In this document: piece after piece, positions 1-7,993 of the stretch
How the letters are laid out: every line of letters begins with the position of its first letter
Numbering within the stretch: the stretch's first letter is position 1
From: Actinokineospora bangkokensis
Lineage (GTDB): Bacteria; Actinomycetota; Actinomycetes; Mycobacteriales; Pseudonocardiaceae
NCBI RefSeq assembly: GCF_001940455.1
Contig: NZ_MKQR01000026.1
Location: 554,351-618,350, forward strand
Direction: 5' to 3'
DNA length: 64,000 nucleotides
Notes under the pieces: model-generated
Database searches by the model: none
Seen by the model: the letters and a program-made list of their open reading frames with translations, nothing else
What the model was told of the DNA's origin: nothing
Program-made: the position numbers and the translations under genes

Positions 1-383
1 AGCAGGCTGCGCTGGAGGACCAGCTTGGTCTCCGGCGCCACCGGCACCCGGCCGGACCGCCGCCGCGGGCGCGGCACGGCGAGCGCGCCCTCGCCGTGCG
101 CGCGCTCGACGGCGGCGACGACCGCGTCGACGTCGATGCCCAGGTCGCCCAGCGCCTCGGCGTCCGAGGTGGACAGACCACCGCGGCGGCGGGCCAGCTC
201 GACGCGCTCCCTGGCCGACTCCGGGGTGATGCCGCGGGCGGCGAGGAAGGCGGCCGTGCCCGCGTTGCCCAGCACCCCGAGCAGCAGGTGCTCGGGGGTG
301 AGCCGGTCGGCACCCTCCTCGGTGGCCGCCAGCACCCCGCCGCGGACGGCCGCGCGCGCCGACCGGCTGAACCGCTCGAACAT
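1..383 (-). CDS. Clp N-terminal domain protein (partial, C-terminus outside window)
   Basis: About 127 residues are visible, starting MFERFSRSARAAV, and the frame stays open to the left edge. Residues 1-75 look like the first Clp N repeat of ClpA/ClpC-type proteins (MFERFSRSAR, then LTPEHLLLGVL). A second half-repeat (ALGDLGIDVDAVVAAVE) follows, then a basic linker (PRPRRRSGRVP) and the start of another helical stretch (APETKLVLQRSL). I infer a small Clp_N-only protein that binds a substrate or adaptor rather than a full AAA+ unfoldase, but the missing end could change that. Its ATG lies 1 bp after the stop of the upstream helix-turn-helix gene, so the two are probably co-transcribed and translationally coupled. 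Confidence 0.8.
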   Translation of the reverse strand, partial: MFERFSRSARAAVRGGVLAATEEGADRLTPEHLLLGVLGNAGTAAFLAARGITPESARERVELARRRGGLSTSDAEALGDLGIDVDAVVAAVERAHGEGALAVPRPRRRSGRVPVAPETKLVLQRSL

Positions 384-384
384 G

Positions 385-594
385 TCAGCTCCTCCCGTGC
401 TTCTTGTGGACGGCCTGCCGGGTGACGCCCAGCTCGACCGCGATCTCCTGCCAGGACCAGCCGTCGGCCCGCGCGCTGCGCACCTGCACGGCCTCCAGCT
501 GCTCAAGCAGCTTGCGCAGCGCGGCCACGGCCCGCAGCCCGACCCTGGGGTCCTCGCTCCCCGCCGCGGTGGCGAGGTGGGTTGCTCCGGTCAT
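385..594 (-). CDS. Small helix-turn-helix DNA-binding protein
   Basis: A 69-residue protein with an N-terminal helical segment (VAALRKLLEQLEAVQVRSAR) and a C-terminal helix-turn-helix, WSWQEIAVELGVTRQAVHKK, of the sigma-70 region 4/MerR type. The ATG at 592-594 is preferred to the GTG at 616-618 because that GTG start would read through one of the palindromes. Small HTH proteins next to a Clp_N protein are a common actinobacterial pair. The tandem palindromes just upstream suggest it represses its own operon, which is inference. The target and ligand are unknown. Confidence 0.75.
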   Translation of the reverse strand: MTGATHLATAAGSEDPRVGLRAVAALRKLLEQLEAVQVRSARADGWSWQEIAVELGVTRQAVHKKHGRS

Positions 595-598
595 GGGC

Positions 599-614
599 GT
601 CAACTTACGTTGAC
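599..614. promoter_or_regulatory. Palindromic operator 1
   Basis: GTCAAC-TTAC-GTTGAC is a perfect 6-4-6 inverted repeat in the gap between the HTH/Clp_N pair (minus) and the PP2C-like gene (plus). It is almost the same as a second palindrome centred 28 bp away, which points to two dimers of one regulator binding in tandem. Confidence 0.7.
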
Positions 615-625
615 ACACTCGGCTG

Positions 626-643
626 TGTCAACTCACGTTGACA
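626..643. promoter_or_regulatory. Palindromic operator 2, with possible -35 elements
   Basis: TGTCAAC-TCAC-GTTGACA is a perfect 7-4-7 inverted repeat. Both half-sites contain TTGACA on one strand or the other. On the minus strand a TTGACA is followed about 18 nt later by TAAGTT, so the operator could overlap the promoter of the HTH/Clp_N genes and allow repression by occlusion. Confidence 0.65.
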
Positions 644-668
644 GGCTCGGGGCCGGCAGGATGCCGCC

Positions 669-1430
669 ATGCCGCGCATCGCAGTCGCCGAAGCACCCGG
701 GGTGGGCCTCGACGGCCGGGACCGGCCCACCGAGGACGTGGTGATGGTGCTGGAGGACGCGGTCGTCGTCCTCGACGGCGCCACCTCGCCGCGCCAGGAC
801 ATGCCGACCGGGGGCGCCTACGCCATCGAGCTGGGCGCCCAGCTCGTCGCCCGGCTCACCGCCGCCCCCGAGCTGCCGCTCACCCGCCACCTCGGGCAGG
901 CCATCCGGGCCGTGGCCAGGGGCAACGGCTACCAGCCCGGCAGCGGCCCGTCCTCGACGGTGGCCCTGCTGCGCTGGACCGACGACGAGGTCGAGGCGCT
1001 GGTCCTGGCCGACAGCCCGGTCGTGGTGTTCACCCCCGGCGGCCCCGACCTGCTCGCCGACACCCGGCTGGCCGACCTGCCCGCCGCCGCCCGCGCCACC
1101 CACGAGGAGGTGGCCAGGCACCGCAACCGCGACGGCGGGTTCTGGGTGGCCGAGGCGGTGCCCGCCGCCGCCGAGCGGGCGCTGTGCCGCAGCTGGCCCC
1201 GCTCGCAGGTGGAGGCGGTGCTCGTCACCACCGACGGGGTGTCCTGCGGGGTGGACGACTACGGCCTGCTCGACTGGCCCGGGTGCCTGGCGCTGGCGCG
1301 CGCCCAGGGGCCGCAGGCGCTGCTCGACGCGGTGCGCGAGGCCGAGCGCGGCGACCCCGACCGCACCCGGTGGCCGCGCCCGAAGGTGCACGACGACCAG
1401 GCCGCGGTCTTCCTCGACTTCACCGGCTGA
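669..1430 (+). CDS. PP2C-like protein phosphatase family protein (degenerate motifs)
   Basis: The 253-residue protein follows the order of PP2C core motifs. DGATS (about residue 37) stands where DGHGG normally coordinates metal, SSTVALLRW (about 97) matches the STlv strand, VLADSPVVVF matches the GDS strand, VTTDGVS matches the TDG motif, and HDDQAAVFLDF matches the DN/DD strand near the C-terminus. Several metal ligands differ from canonical enzymes, so activity is uncertain. The substrate is unknown. It is divergent from the HTH/Clp_N pair and converges on ugd across a hairpin terminator. Confidence 0.6.
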   Translation: MPRIAVAEAPGVGLDGRDRPTEDVVMVLEDAVVVLDGATSPRQDMPTGGAYAIELGAQLVARLTAAPELPLTRHLGQAIRAVARGNGYQPGSGPSSTVALLRWTDDEVEALVLADSPVVVFTPGGPDLLADTRLADLPAAARATHEEVARHRNRDGGFWVAEAVPAAAERALCRSWPRSQVEAVLVTTDGVSCGVDDYGLLDWPGCLALARAQGPQALLDAVREAERGDPDRTRWPRPKVHDDQAAVFLDFTG

Positions 1431-1433
1431 GCG

Positions 1434-1460
1434 CCGCGGACCAGACCCGGTGGTCCGCGG
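1434..1460. terminator. Bidirectional hairpin terminator
   Basis: CCGCGGACCA and TGGTCCGCGG form a perfect 10-bp stem around a 7-nt loop, between the convergent stops of the PP2C-like gene and ugd. There is no T-tract, as is common in high-GC actinobacteria. Confidence 0.65.
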
Positions 1461-1481
1461 GTGGTGGCGCCGGGGGCGGGG

Positions 1482-2807
1482 TCAGGCGGGCTGGTTCTTG
1501 CCCAGGCCGATCCACTCGAAGCCGCCGCGGCGGGCCACGGCCGGGTCGAGCAGGTTGCGGGTGTCGATCACGGTGGGGCGCGCGGCGACCTCGGCCAGGT
1601 GCGCCCAGTCCAGCGACCGGAACTCCGGCCACTCGGTGAGGATCACCACCGCCTCGGCGTCCTTGGCCGCCACGTACGGGTCGTCGACCAGGGTGATCGC
1701 GGCCAGGTCGCGGTGCGGGTTGTCCGGGCGCAGGGCCGGGTCGTAGCCGACCAGCTCCGCGCCCGCCTGCCGCAGCAGGGCCGCCACGGCCAGCGCCGGG
1801 GAGTCGCGCAGGTCGTCGGTGCCCGCCTTGAACGTCAGGCCGAACAGGGCGATCCGCTTGCGCGACAGCGAGCCGCCGCGCCGCCCGGTGACGGCCAGGC
1901 GGACCTTCTCCACCATCCGCTGCCGCTGGCGGGTGTTGGTGTCGATGGTGGCGCGGATCAGCCGGAACTCGAAGTCGGCGGCGTCGGCCAGCTGGAGCAT
2001 CGCGGAGGTGTCCTTGGGCAGGCAGGACCCGCCCCAGCCCGGGCCGGGCTGCAGGAACGCCTGGCCGATGCGCTTGTCGTAGCCCATGCCCTCGGTGACG
2101 TCGGTGATGTTCGCGCCGAGCCGGTCGCACAGCTCGGCCACCGCGTTGACGTAGGACAGCTTCATCGCCAGGAAGCAGTTCGCCGCGTACTTCACCAGCT
2201 CGGCGGAGGGGGCGTCGGTGAGCACGGTGGGCGCGCCGAGGCGGGAGTACAGCGCCGCCACCCGCTCGGCCGCGTCCTGCGACGAGCCGCCGACGACGAT
2301 GCGGTCCGGGTTGAGGAAGTCCGACACCGCGCTGCCCTCACGCAGGAACTCCGGGTTGGACACCACGGCGACGTCCGCGCGGTCGAGCAGCTCGGAGGTG
2401 CGCTCGGCGGTGCCCACCGGCACGGTCGACTTGTTGACCACCACGCAGCCCGCGGGCAGCGCGGTGCGGACCTCCTCCAGCACCGACTCGACGATGCTCA
2501 GGTCGGCCACCCCGCCCACGCCCATCGGGGTCGGCACGCAGAGGAACACGACCTCCGGGCCCTGCTCGGTGTGCCGCACCGCCGCCGAGGCGCCGAGCAC
2601 GAAGCTCAACCGGCCCGCGGCGATTCCCTCGGCCACCAGCTCGGCCAGGCCCGGCTCCAGGATGTCGATCTCACCGCGGCGCAGCCGGTCCACCTTGGCC
2701 GCGTCGACGTCGGCGCAGACGACGTCGTGGCCCAGCGAGGCCAGGCAGGCGCCGGTGGTCAGGCCAACGTAGCCGGTGCCGACCACGGCGATCCGTCGGA
2801 CGAACAC
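1482..2807 (-). CDS. ugd: UDP-glucose 6-dehydrogenase
   Basis: This enzyme oxidises UDP-glucose to UDP-glucuronate with two NAD+. The 441-residue protein has the N-terminal NAD fold (VVGTGYVGLTTGACLA, residues 8-23), the STVPVGT stretch (127-133), the NPEFLREG motif (151-158) typical of UDP-glucose rather than UDP-HexNAc dehydrogenases, a conserved Lys206 region, and the catalytic cysteine in GGSCLPKD (Cys262). The C-terminal UDP-binding domain carries FGLTFKAGTDDLRDSP. Length is normal for the family. It is the last gene of the minus-strand run that starts at 4233 and presumably supplies glucuronate to the exopolysaccharide. Confidence 0.95.
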   Translation of the reverse strand: MFVRRIAVVGTGYVGLTTGACLASLGHDVVCADVDAAKVDRLRRGEIDILEPGLAELVAEGIAAGRLSFVLGASAAVRHTEQGPEVVFLCVPTPMGVGGVADLSIVESVLEEVRTALPAGCVVVNKSTVPVGTAERTSELLDRADVAVVSNPEFLREGSAVSDFLNPDRIVVGGSSQDAAERVAALYSRLGAPTVLTDAPSAELVKYAANCFLAMKLSYVNAVAELCDRLGANITDVTEGMGYDKRIGQAFLQPGPGWGGSCLPKDTSAMLQLADAADFEFRLIRATIDTNTRQRQRMVEKVRLAVTGRRGGSLSRKRIALFGLTFKAGTDDLRDSPALAVAALLRQAGAELVGYDPALRPDNPHRDLAAITLVDDPYVAAKDAEAVVILTEWPEFRSLDWAHLAEVAARPTVIDTRNLLDPAVARRGGFEWIGLGKNQPA

Positions 2808-2826
2808 GTCAGGTCTCCTCTGGGTG

Positions 2827-4233
2827 TCAGCTCGCGCTCGGCGCGGGTTCGGTCCCGGGCGCCATCATGCGAGCCGCGGCGAAGGCGCGCAACGCCCGGT
2901 CGTCGCGCAGGTCGACCAGGCGGTTGCCCCACTGGTCGACCGGGTGGCCCGCGTCACCGCGGCGGGCGCGGCGGTCGGTGGCGGGCCAGCCGTCCGGGAA
3001 CGGCCCGGCGGAGGCGAAGCCCAGCAGCTCGTCGAACACGTGCACGTAGGCCTGGGCCTGCGGGCGCCAGTCGAGCACCTGCTCGCAGCGGCGGCGGCCG
3101 GTGAAGCCCAGCTCGGCGCGCCGGTCGGGGTCGTCGGCCAGCGCGACCACCGCGTCGGCCAGGCCGTCGGCGTCGCCGGGCTCGACGTAGACGGCGCTGT
3201 CGCCGCCGGAGACGACCGTCTCGGTGAGCCGGTAGGCGACCACGGGCAGCGCGTAGGCCATGTACTCCATGGTCTTGTTCATGGTCGAGACGTCGTTGAG
3301 CGGGCTGAGCGGGTCCGGCGACAGGCCGATCGTGGCGGCGCTGAGGTAGCGGGTGATCTGCTCGGGCCCGACCCGGCCGGTGAACTCGACGTACCCGTCG
3401 AGGCCCAGCTCGCCGCTCTGCCGCTTGAGGTCGTCGAGGCAGTCGCCGAAGCCCAGCAGCGCGAAGCGGAAGTCGGTGCGGCCGCGGGTGTGCACGATGC
3501 GGTGCGCGGCGCGCAGCACGCCGTCGACGCCGTCCTGCGGGCCCATGATCCCCAGGTACGCCACCAGGTGTTCACCGCCGCGCCGCACGGCGTCGTCGGC
3601 GTAGACGGGGCGCATCCTGGAGGTGTCCGGACCGGACCGCACGACCGTGGTGTGCTCGCGGCGCACGCCGCCGCGGCGCACGGCGATGTCCTGGTAGGAG
3701 GTGTTGGTGGAGATCACCCGGTCCGCGGTGCGGAAGGTGCGGCGCTCCAACCACTTGAGCAGGCCGAGCTGCACCTTGCCGACGAGGCCGGTGGGCTCGC
3801 CGAAGCGGGAGCGGTACACCTCGGGGTTGAGGTCGTGGTGGTCGAAGACGAACCGCACGCCGACGAGCTTCCACAGCAGCGCCAGCGCCCAGTAGGTGTC
3901 CGGCGGGTTGCACGCCTGGATCACGTGGAACCGCGACCGGCGGCGCACCTTGAGGCTCAGCAGCGCGGTGCGCACCCAGCAGTAGGCGAACTCCCAGGCG
4001 AAGCCCAGCGCGCCCTCGGCCTGCCGGGGCGGGGCGTACTTGTGCAGGTGCACCCCGTCGAGCACCTCGTGAGCAGCGTCACCCGGGCCCTTCGGGCAGA
4101 TGACGGACACCTCGTAGCCCGCGGCGCGCAGCGCCTGGCACTCCAGCCAGACCCGGCGGTCGAGCGGGACGGGCAGGTTCTGCACGATGACCAGCACGTG
4201 CGGGGCGCGGTGACGCCTCACGGTGGACCTCAT
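2827..4233 (-). CDS. Glycosyltransferase family 4 (WbuB/WcaI-like)
   Basis: The 468-residue GT-B enzyme opens with VLVIVQNLPVPLDRRVW, the usual nucleotide-free start of family 4 transferases, followed by DHHDLNPEVY. The C-terminal half has the sugar-nucleotide region, with a degenerate EX7E-like stretch around STMNKTMEYMAYALPVVAY. It most likely adds one sugar to the lipid-linked repeat unit on the cytoplasmic face. Donor and acceptor cannot be told from the sequence. It is 19 bp upstream of ugd on the same strand. A copy of the recurring ACCCGAT motif lies 54 bp upstream of its ATG. Confidence 0.88.
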   Translation of the reverse strand: MRSTVRRHRAPHVLVIVQNLPVPLDRRVWLECQALRAAGYEVSVICPKGPGDAAHEVLDGVHLHKYAPPRQAEGALGFAWEFAYCWVRTALLSLKVRRRSRFHVIQACNPPDTYWALALLWKLVGVRFVFDHHDLNPEVYRSRFGEPTGLVGKVQLGLLKWLERRTFRTADRVISTNTSYQDIAVRRGGVRREHTTVVRSGPDTSRMRPVYADDAVRRGGEHLVAYLGIMGPQDGVDGVLRAAHRIVHTRGRTDFRFALLGFGDCLDDLKRQSGELGLDGYVEFTGRVGPEQITRYLSAATIGLSPDPLSPLNDVSTMNKTMEYMAYALPVVAYRLTETVVSGGDSAVYVEPGDADGLADAVVALADDPDRRAELGFTGRRRCEQVLDWRPQAQAYVHVFDELLGFASAGPFPDGWPATDRRARRGDAGHPVDQWGNRLVDLRDDRALRAFAAARMMAPGTEPAPSAS

Positions 4234-4286
4234 TCTGTGGGGACGGGCGGTGGGCCGCGACAGGGCCGACGCTCAGTAATCGCAAA

Positions 4287-4304
4287 TCGACACCATCGGG
4301 TTAC
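4287..4304 (-). promoter_or_regulatory. ACCCGAT-type promoter motif, copy 1
   Basis: Read on the minus strand this is GTAACCCGATGGTGTCGA. It matches the motif at 6257-6274 and 61400-61417 at most positions and lies just upstream of the glycosyltransferase that starts at 4233. I infer a binding site for a shared regulator of surface-polymer genes. Confidence 0.45.
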
Positions 4305-4333
4305 GTGATCCCGAGCCCCACTCCGCCTGGCGG

Positions 4334-5191
4334 TCAGATTGCTGCGGAGGGTGTACTCCGGCTCGTGGAATCCACCGACCAGGATGAATCCGTGCCCCGA
4401 ACCTTGCGCCACAGCAACAACGCGCGCTCGGCCACCAGGACGGCCAGGTAGCAGCCCGCGTCGCCCACCCGGACCGCGCCGGAGCGGACAGCGGTGACCA
4501 CTTCGGACAGCCCGATGGGGCGGGCGGTCGCCCGGTGCCCCAACCGGTCCAGCTCGGCGTTGCCCCGGCGCACCCGCGCCCGGCGGCGGACGGTGGCGAC
4601 CACGGTCCGCGGCGGGCGCACCAGCGAGCGGGCCCCCGGCACCGCGCCCGCCTCGCCCTCGGTGAACGAGCGGTGCACGTACCCGTCGTCGGCGATCACC
4701 CGCGGCATCGGGAACACCCGGGCGTGCCCGGCCTCGGACAGCAGGTACGCCCCGGTGCCCGACAGGCCGCGGCGGTCCCGCATCAGGTGCTCGAACACCC
4801 GGTGGAAGCCCGCGACCAGCCGCGAGGCGCCCGCCATGTCGTAGCGCGGCACCGGCGCCGCGGCCAGGGCGCCCGCGGCGGCGCTGGCGGCGAGCAGCCG
4901 CACCGACGCCACGCCCAGCTCCACGTCCGCGTCGAGGTAGAGGCGGGGGAAGCCGGTGCAGGCGCGGTCGCCCAGCACCAGCGCGTTCGCCTTGCCCGGC
5001 TCAGCCGTCTCGACCACCCGCACCCCGAACGCGCGCGCCACGTCGGCGGTGCCGTCGGTGCAGGCGTTGGCCACGACCACCACGTCCAGCTCGCCGGGCG
5101 CGGCGCCGTCGAGCAGGGCGCGCAGGGTGCGGCCGAGCACCCCGGCCTCGTTGTGCGCGGGCACCACCACGGAGACTGCGGGGACGGTCAT
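4334..5191 (-). CDS. Glycosyltransferase family 2
   Basis: A 285-residue GT-A enzyme. Residues 5-50 (VSVVVPAHNEAGVLGRTLRA, then ANACTDGTAD) form the family 2 nucleotide-binding start, and YLDADVEL (DxD at 87-89) is the metal site. The C-terminal half ends in a hydrophobic stretch (GCYLAVLVAERALLLW), suggesting membrane association. The ATG at 5189-5191 overlaps the TGA of the upstream glycosyltransferase by 4 bp, so the two are coupled. The open frame continues far upstream of this ATG, but only as an out-of-frame shadow of the neighbour. Sugar specificity is unknown. Confidence 0.85.
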   Translation of the reverse strand: MTVPAVSVVVPAHNEAGVLGRTLRALLDGAAPGELDVVVVANACTDGTADVARAFGVRVVETAEPGKANALVLGDRACTGFPRLYLDADVELGVASVRLLAASAAAGALAAAPVPRYDMAGASRLVAGFHRVFEHLMRDRRGLSGTGAYLLSEAGHARVFPMPRVIADDGYVHRSFTEGEAGAVPGARSLVRPPRTVVATVRRRARVRRGNAELDRLGHRATARPIGLSEVVTAVRSGAVRVGDAGCYLAVLVAERALLLWRKVRGTDSSWSVDSTSRSTPSAAI

Positions 5192-6183
5192 GCCGCGACC
5201 CGCTCCCCGGGCAGGGGAAGCGACGGCGACCAGCCCGACGCCCACTCCGCGCGCCTGCGCCACACCTCGCTCCACCGGCCCGGCCTGCGCAGGGCCCGCT
5301 CGGCGGTGGCGCGCAGCAGCACGCCGAGGGCCAGCGCGCCCAGCCCGTACCGGCGGGCCGGGCCGCGGTAGTGGCGCTGCACGACGGTCGCCCGTCCACA
5401 CAGGACGAGCACGTCGCGGCCCGCGCGGGAGGTCGACGACGCGCCGATGTCGTGCACGACCACGGCGTCCGGGGTCATCGAGGGCCGGTACCCGAGGCGG
5501 GCGGCCCGCAAGCACAGGTCCTGGTCCTCGCCGTAGATGCGGAACAGCTCGTCGAACCCGCCGAGCCGGTCCCACAGCGCGCGGGACACGAGCAGGAAGC
5601 CGCCGCTGACCACGTCCACGTGCCGGGGCGTGGTGCGGTCCCAGCCGCCCAGCGCCTCCGGGTCGAACAGCCGCGACCCGCGCGCCACCACGGACAGGCC
5701 CAGGGCCCCGCAGGTCAGGCTCCACAGGGTGATCCGGCCGAAGCAGCTGCGCGGGTCCGCGCCGCCGTCCGGGGTGCGGTAGCGGCCGCCGACGACGCCG
5801 TGGTCGGGGTGGGCGCGCAGGTGCGCCAGCAGGGTGTCGACGGCGCCGGGCTCGGGCTCGGCGTCGGGGTTGAGCAGCAGGACGAACTCGCCCCTGGCCC
5901 GCTCGACGCCGCGGTTGACCGCGTGCCCGAAGCCGGTGTTGCGGTCCAGGCGCAGCACCGCCGCCGGGCCGAGGAAGTGCTCGGCGACGTCGGCGGCGCC
6001 GTCGGCGGAGGCGTTGTCGGTGAGGAGCACCTCGTGCGCGGCGGCGGGCGCGGCGGGCCCGGTGAGCGCGGCGAGGGTGCGCCGGAGGTGGTCGGCCGCG
6101 TTGTAGGAGACCATCACGACGGACACGTCCACTGTGGTCCCCGGGGTGGTCGCTGCTGCGGTGGGCACGGCTGGATCTGGCAC
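5188..6183 (-). CDS. Glycosyltransferase family 2, rhamnosyltransferase-like
   Basis: The 331-residue protein has the rhamnosyltransferase/WbbL layout: VDVSVVMVSYNAADHLRRTL near residue 20, LLTDNASADG, NTGFGHAVNRG, the metal-binding LLLNPDAEP, and GGFLLVSRALWDRLGGFDE before EDQDLCLRA. These motifs are typical of enzymes that add rhamnose or a related deoxysugar to a lipid-linked acceptor, but the donor is inferred only by family. It heads a two-gene unit and is divergent from the deacetylase at 6291. A motif copy lies in the gap. Confidence 0.88.
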   Translation of the reverse strand: MPDPAVPTAAATTPGTTVDVSVVMVSYNAADHLRRTLAALTGPAAPAAAHEVLLTDNASADGAADVAEHFLGPAAVLRLDRNTGFGHAVNRGVERARGEFVLLLNPDAEPEPGAVDTLLAHLRAHPDHGVVGGRYRTPDGGADPRSCFGRITLWSLTCGALGLSVVARGSRLFDPEALGGWDRTTPRHVDVVSGGFLLVSRALWDRLGGFDELFRIYGEDQDLCLRAARLGYRPSMTPDAVVVHDIGASSTSRAGRDVLVLCGRATVVQRHYRGPARRYGLGALALGVLLRATAERALRRPGRWSEVWRRRAEWASGWSPSLPLPGERVAA

Positions 6184-6256
6184 GCCCTCGTCCCGGTTCG
6201 GGGCCGGACGCGGGTGTCCGGGCTTCGTCGACGGGATCGGCCGCGCGCCGACCGCC

Positions 6257-6274
6257 GTTACACGATCGGGTGAC
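6257..6274 (-). promoter_or_regulatory. ACCCGATCGTGT promoter motif, copy 2
   Basis: On the minus strand this reads GTCACCCGATCGTGTAAC. It lies in the divergent gap between the family 2 glycosyltransferase (start 6183) and the deacetylase (start 6291) and shares a 15-nt near-identical core with 61400-61417. TTAC and GTGA ends give it partial dyad symmetry around CGATCG. Confidence 0.5.
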
Positions 6275-6290
6275 TGGCAGGATGGCGCGC

Positions 6291-7007
6291 ATGGTGCCCC
6301 CCGCCGTCCGCAGGCTCGTGCTCCCGATGACCTCCGCCGTGGGGTCGGTGCGCACCGTGGTGACCCCGGGGCGGCGCGTGGTGCTGACCTACGACGACGG
6401 CCCGGTGCCCGTGGACACCCCCGGCGTGCTGGCGGCGCTGGCCGAGCACGGCGCGCGCGCCACGTTCTTCGTGCTGGTCGCGCGCGCCGAGCGGGAACCG
6501 GGCCTGCTGCGCGAGGTCGTCGCCGCGGGCCACGAGGTCGCGCTGCACGGCATCGACCACGTGCGGCTCACCGCGCTCGCGCCCGGGGAGGTGCGGCGGC
6601 GCACCGCCGAGGGCAAGCAGCGGCTGGAGCAGCTGCTCCAGGCCCCCGTCCGCTGGTTCCGCCCGCCCTACGGCGCGCAGACCCCGGCGACCTGGGCGGC
6701 GGTGCGCCGCTGCGGGCTGGAGCCGGTGGTGTGGAACCGCACGGGCTACGACTGGCTGGACGAGCCCGTCGAGGACGTCGCCCGGCGCACCCTCGACGGC
6801 GTGGCCGCCGGGGACGTGGTCCTGCTGCACGACGGCTTCGCCTCCGCCGACGTCGGCGTCGACGACGGCCCGCCGCCCGCCTTCCGGCGCGAGGACCTGG
6901 CCCGCCGCGTCCTCGACGGCCTGGTGCAGCGCGGGTTGGAGCCGGTTTCGCTCGGGCAGGCTGTTGCCGAAGGGCGTGCGGTGAAGGGCGCCTGGTTCCG
7001 CAAGTAG
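6291..7007 (+). CDS. Polysaccharide deacetylase (NodB/CE4 family)
   Basis: The enzyme removes N- or O-acetyl groups from a glycan. The CE4 motifs are all visible: TYDDGP (residues 33-38, catalytic base and metal Asp), HGIDH (His86 and His90, metal ligands), RPPYG (124-128), and LLHDG (catalytic His) near residue 180. No signal peptide is obvious, although the basic N-terminus with VRRLVLP could anchor weakly. The ATG at 6291 has GGCAGGATGG upstream and avoids the promoter motif that overlaps the GTG at 6270; ATG 6282 is also possible. It converges on the beta-propeller gene with only 8 bp between stops. Confidence 0.88.
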   Translation: MVPPAVRRLVLPMTSAVGSVRTVVTPGRRVVLTYDDGPVPVDTPGVLAALAEHGARATFFVLVARAEREPGLLREVVAAGHEVALHGIDHVRLTALAPGEVRRRTAEGKQRLEQLLQAPVRWFRPPYGAQTPATWAAVRRCGLEPVVWNRTGYDWLDEPVEDVARRTLDGVAAGDVVLLHDGFASADVGVDDGPPPAFRREDLARRVLDGLVQRGLEPVSLGQAVAEGRAVKGAWFRK

Positions 7008-7015
7008 CGCGGCGG

Positions 7016-7993
7016 TCAGGAGGTGGGCGACGGGGACTGGGCGTCGGCGATGAGCAGCGACGGCGGGGCGCTGCCGTCGGCGGGCACGGTGTAGATCGAG
7101 GGCACCTTGGCGTTGCGCAGCGCGGCGCCGTAGGCCAGGTGGGCGTCGTCGAGCCAGGCGGGCTGGTCGTCGAGGCCCACCGTGCCGGGGACCTCGCGGT
7201 CGGCGCCGGTGGCGATGTCGTAGACGTTGAGCACCCAGGCGCCGAGGCGGCCCTGGCGCTTCTTGAACGCGACCCGGGTGCCGTCCGGCGACAGCGACGG
7301 GCACTCGGCGTTCTGGATGACGTCCTCGGCGGTGCGGGCGCGCAGGTCGCCCTTCACCAGCCAGGTCCGGCCCGCGGTGGCGAGGGTGGCGTAGAAGGTG
7401 CGGTCGTCGTCGGCGACGGTGACGCCCCAGTAGTTGCGGTCGGCGGCGGTGACCTCCGCCCCCTCCAGGTGGACGGTGAAGGTCTCCAGGGAGTCGACGA
7501 CCTCGCCGGTGCGCAGGTCGAGCACGCCGGTGCGGGTGGAGAAGCCGCCGGGCACCGAGTACGAGTCGCCGGTGACGAAGGTGGTCCAGCTCACCACGTT
7601 GCCCGAGTGCGAGACCCTGGCCCGGCTGGGGATGCCCGCGAGCGGCACGGTGTGGGTGAGCGCGCCGGAGGCGTTCGTGACGGCCACCTCGTAGCTGGGG
7701 CCGATGCCCGCCAGGCGCAGGCACACGGTGTTGCCCCGGGAGCGGTAGACGCGCTCGCAGCGCATGTCCGTGGCGGTGCGCCCCGAGGCCGGGTCGTCGA
7801 CCTTCGCCAGGTGGTCCACCTGGTGCAGGCCGGAGGACATGTCCACGAACAGCAGGCCGCCCGTGGCCTGCGGGGACGGGCCCGCCTCGGCCGTGGACGT
7901 GCCCGCGAACTTGACCACCAGGTACGTCCCCCCGGCGACCACCACGAGCACGATGGCGGCGATCGCGAGCAGTGCCCGCCGACGCGCGGTCAT
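7016..7993 (-). CDS. Membrane-anchored TolB-like beta-propeller protein
   Basis: A 325-residue protein with an N-terminal signal anchor (residues 4-30, RRRALLAIAAIVLVVVAGGTY) and an extracytoplasmic domain of repeated beta strands. The segment LSPDGTRVAF is characteristic of TolB/WD40-like PD40 blades, and VPSIYTVPADG repeats the pattern. No catalytic residues are evident. It overlaps the upstream MFS transporter by 4 bp, so the pair is coupled. A role as an external scaffold or binding protein for the surface polymer is inference from context only. Confidence 0.7.
   Translation of the reverse strand: MTARRRALLAIAAIVLVVVAGGTYLVVKFAGTSTAEAGPSPQATGGLLFVDMSSGLHQVDHLAKVDDPASGRTATDMRCERVYRSRGNTVCLRLAGIGPSYEVAVTNASGALTHTVPLAGIPSRARVSHSGNVVSWTTFVTGDSYSVPGGFSTRTGVLDLRTGEVVDSLETFTVHLEGAEVTAADRNYWGVTVADDDRTFYATLATAGRTWLVKGDLRARTAEDVIQNAECPSLSPDGTRVAFKKRQGRLGAWVLNVYDIATGADREVPGTVGLDDQPAWLDDAHLAYGAALRNAKVPSIYTVPADGSAPPSLLIADAQSPSPTS

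Noticed and set aside
1482-2807. Reading this dehydrogenase as UDP-GlcNAc 6-dehydrogenase (WbpA), completing a WbpA-B-D-E set
   Set aside because: NPEFLREG and the spacing around GGSCLPKD fit UDP-glucose dehydrogenases better, so the complete WbpABDE route is not claimed.
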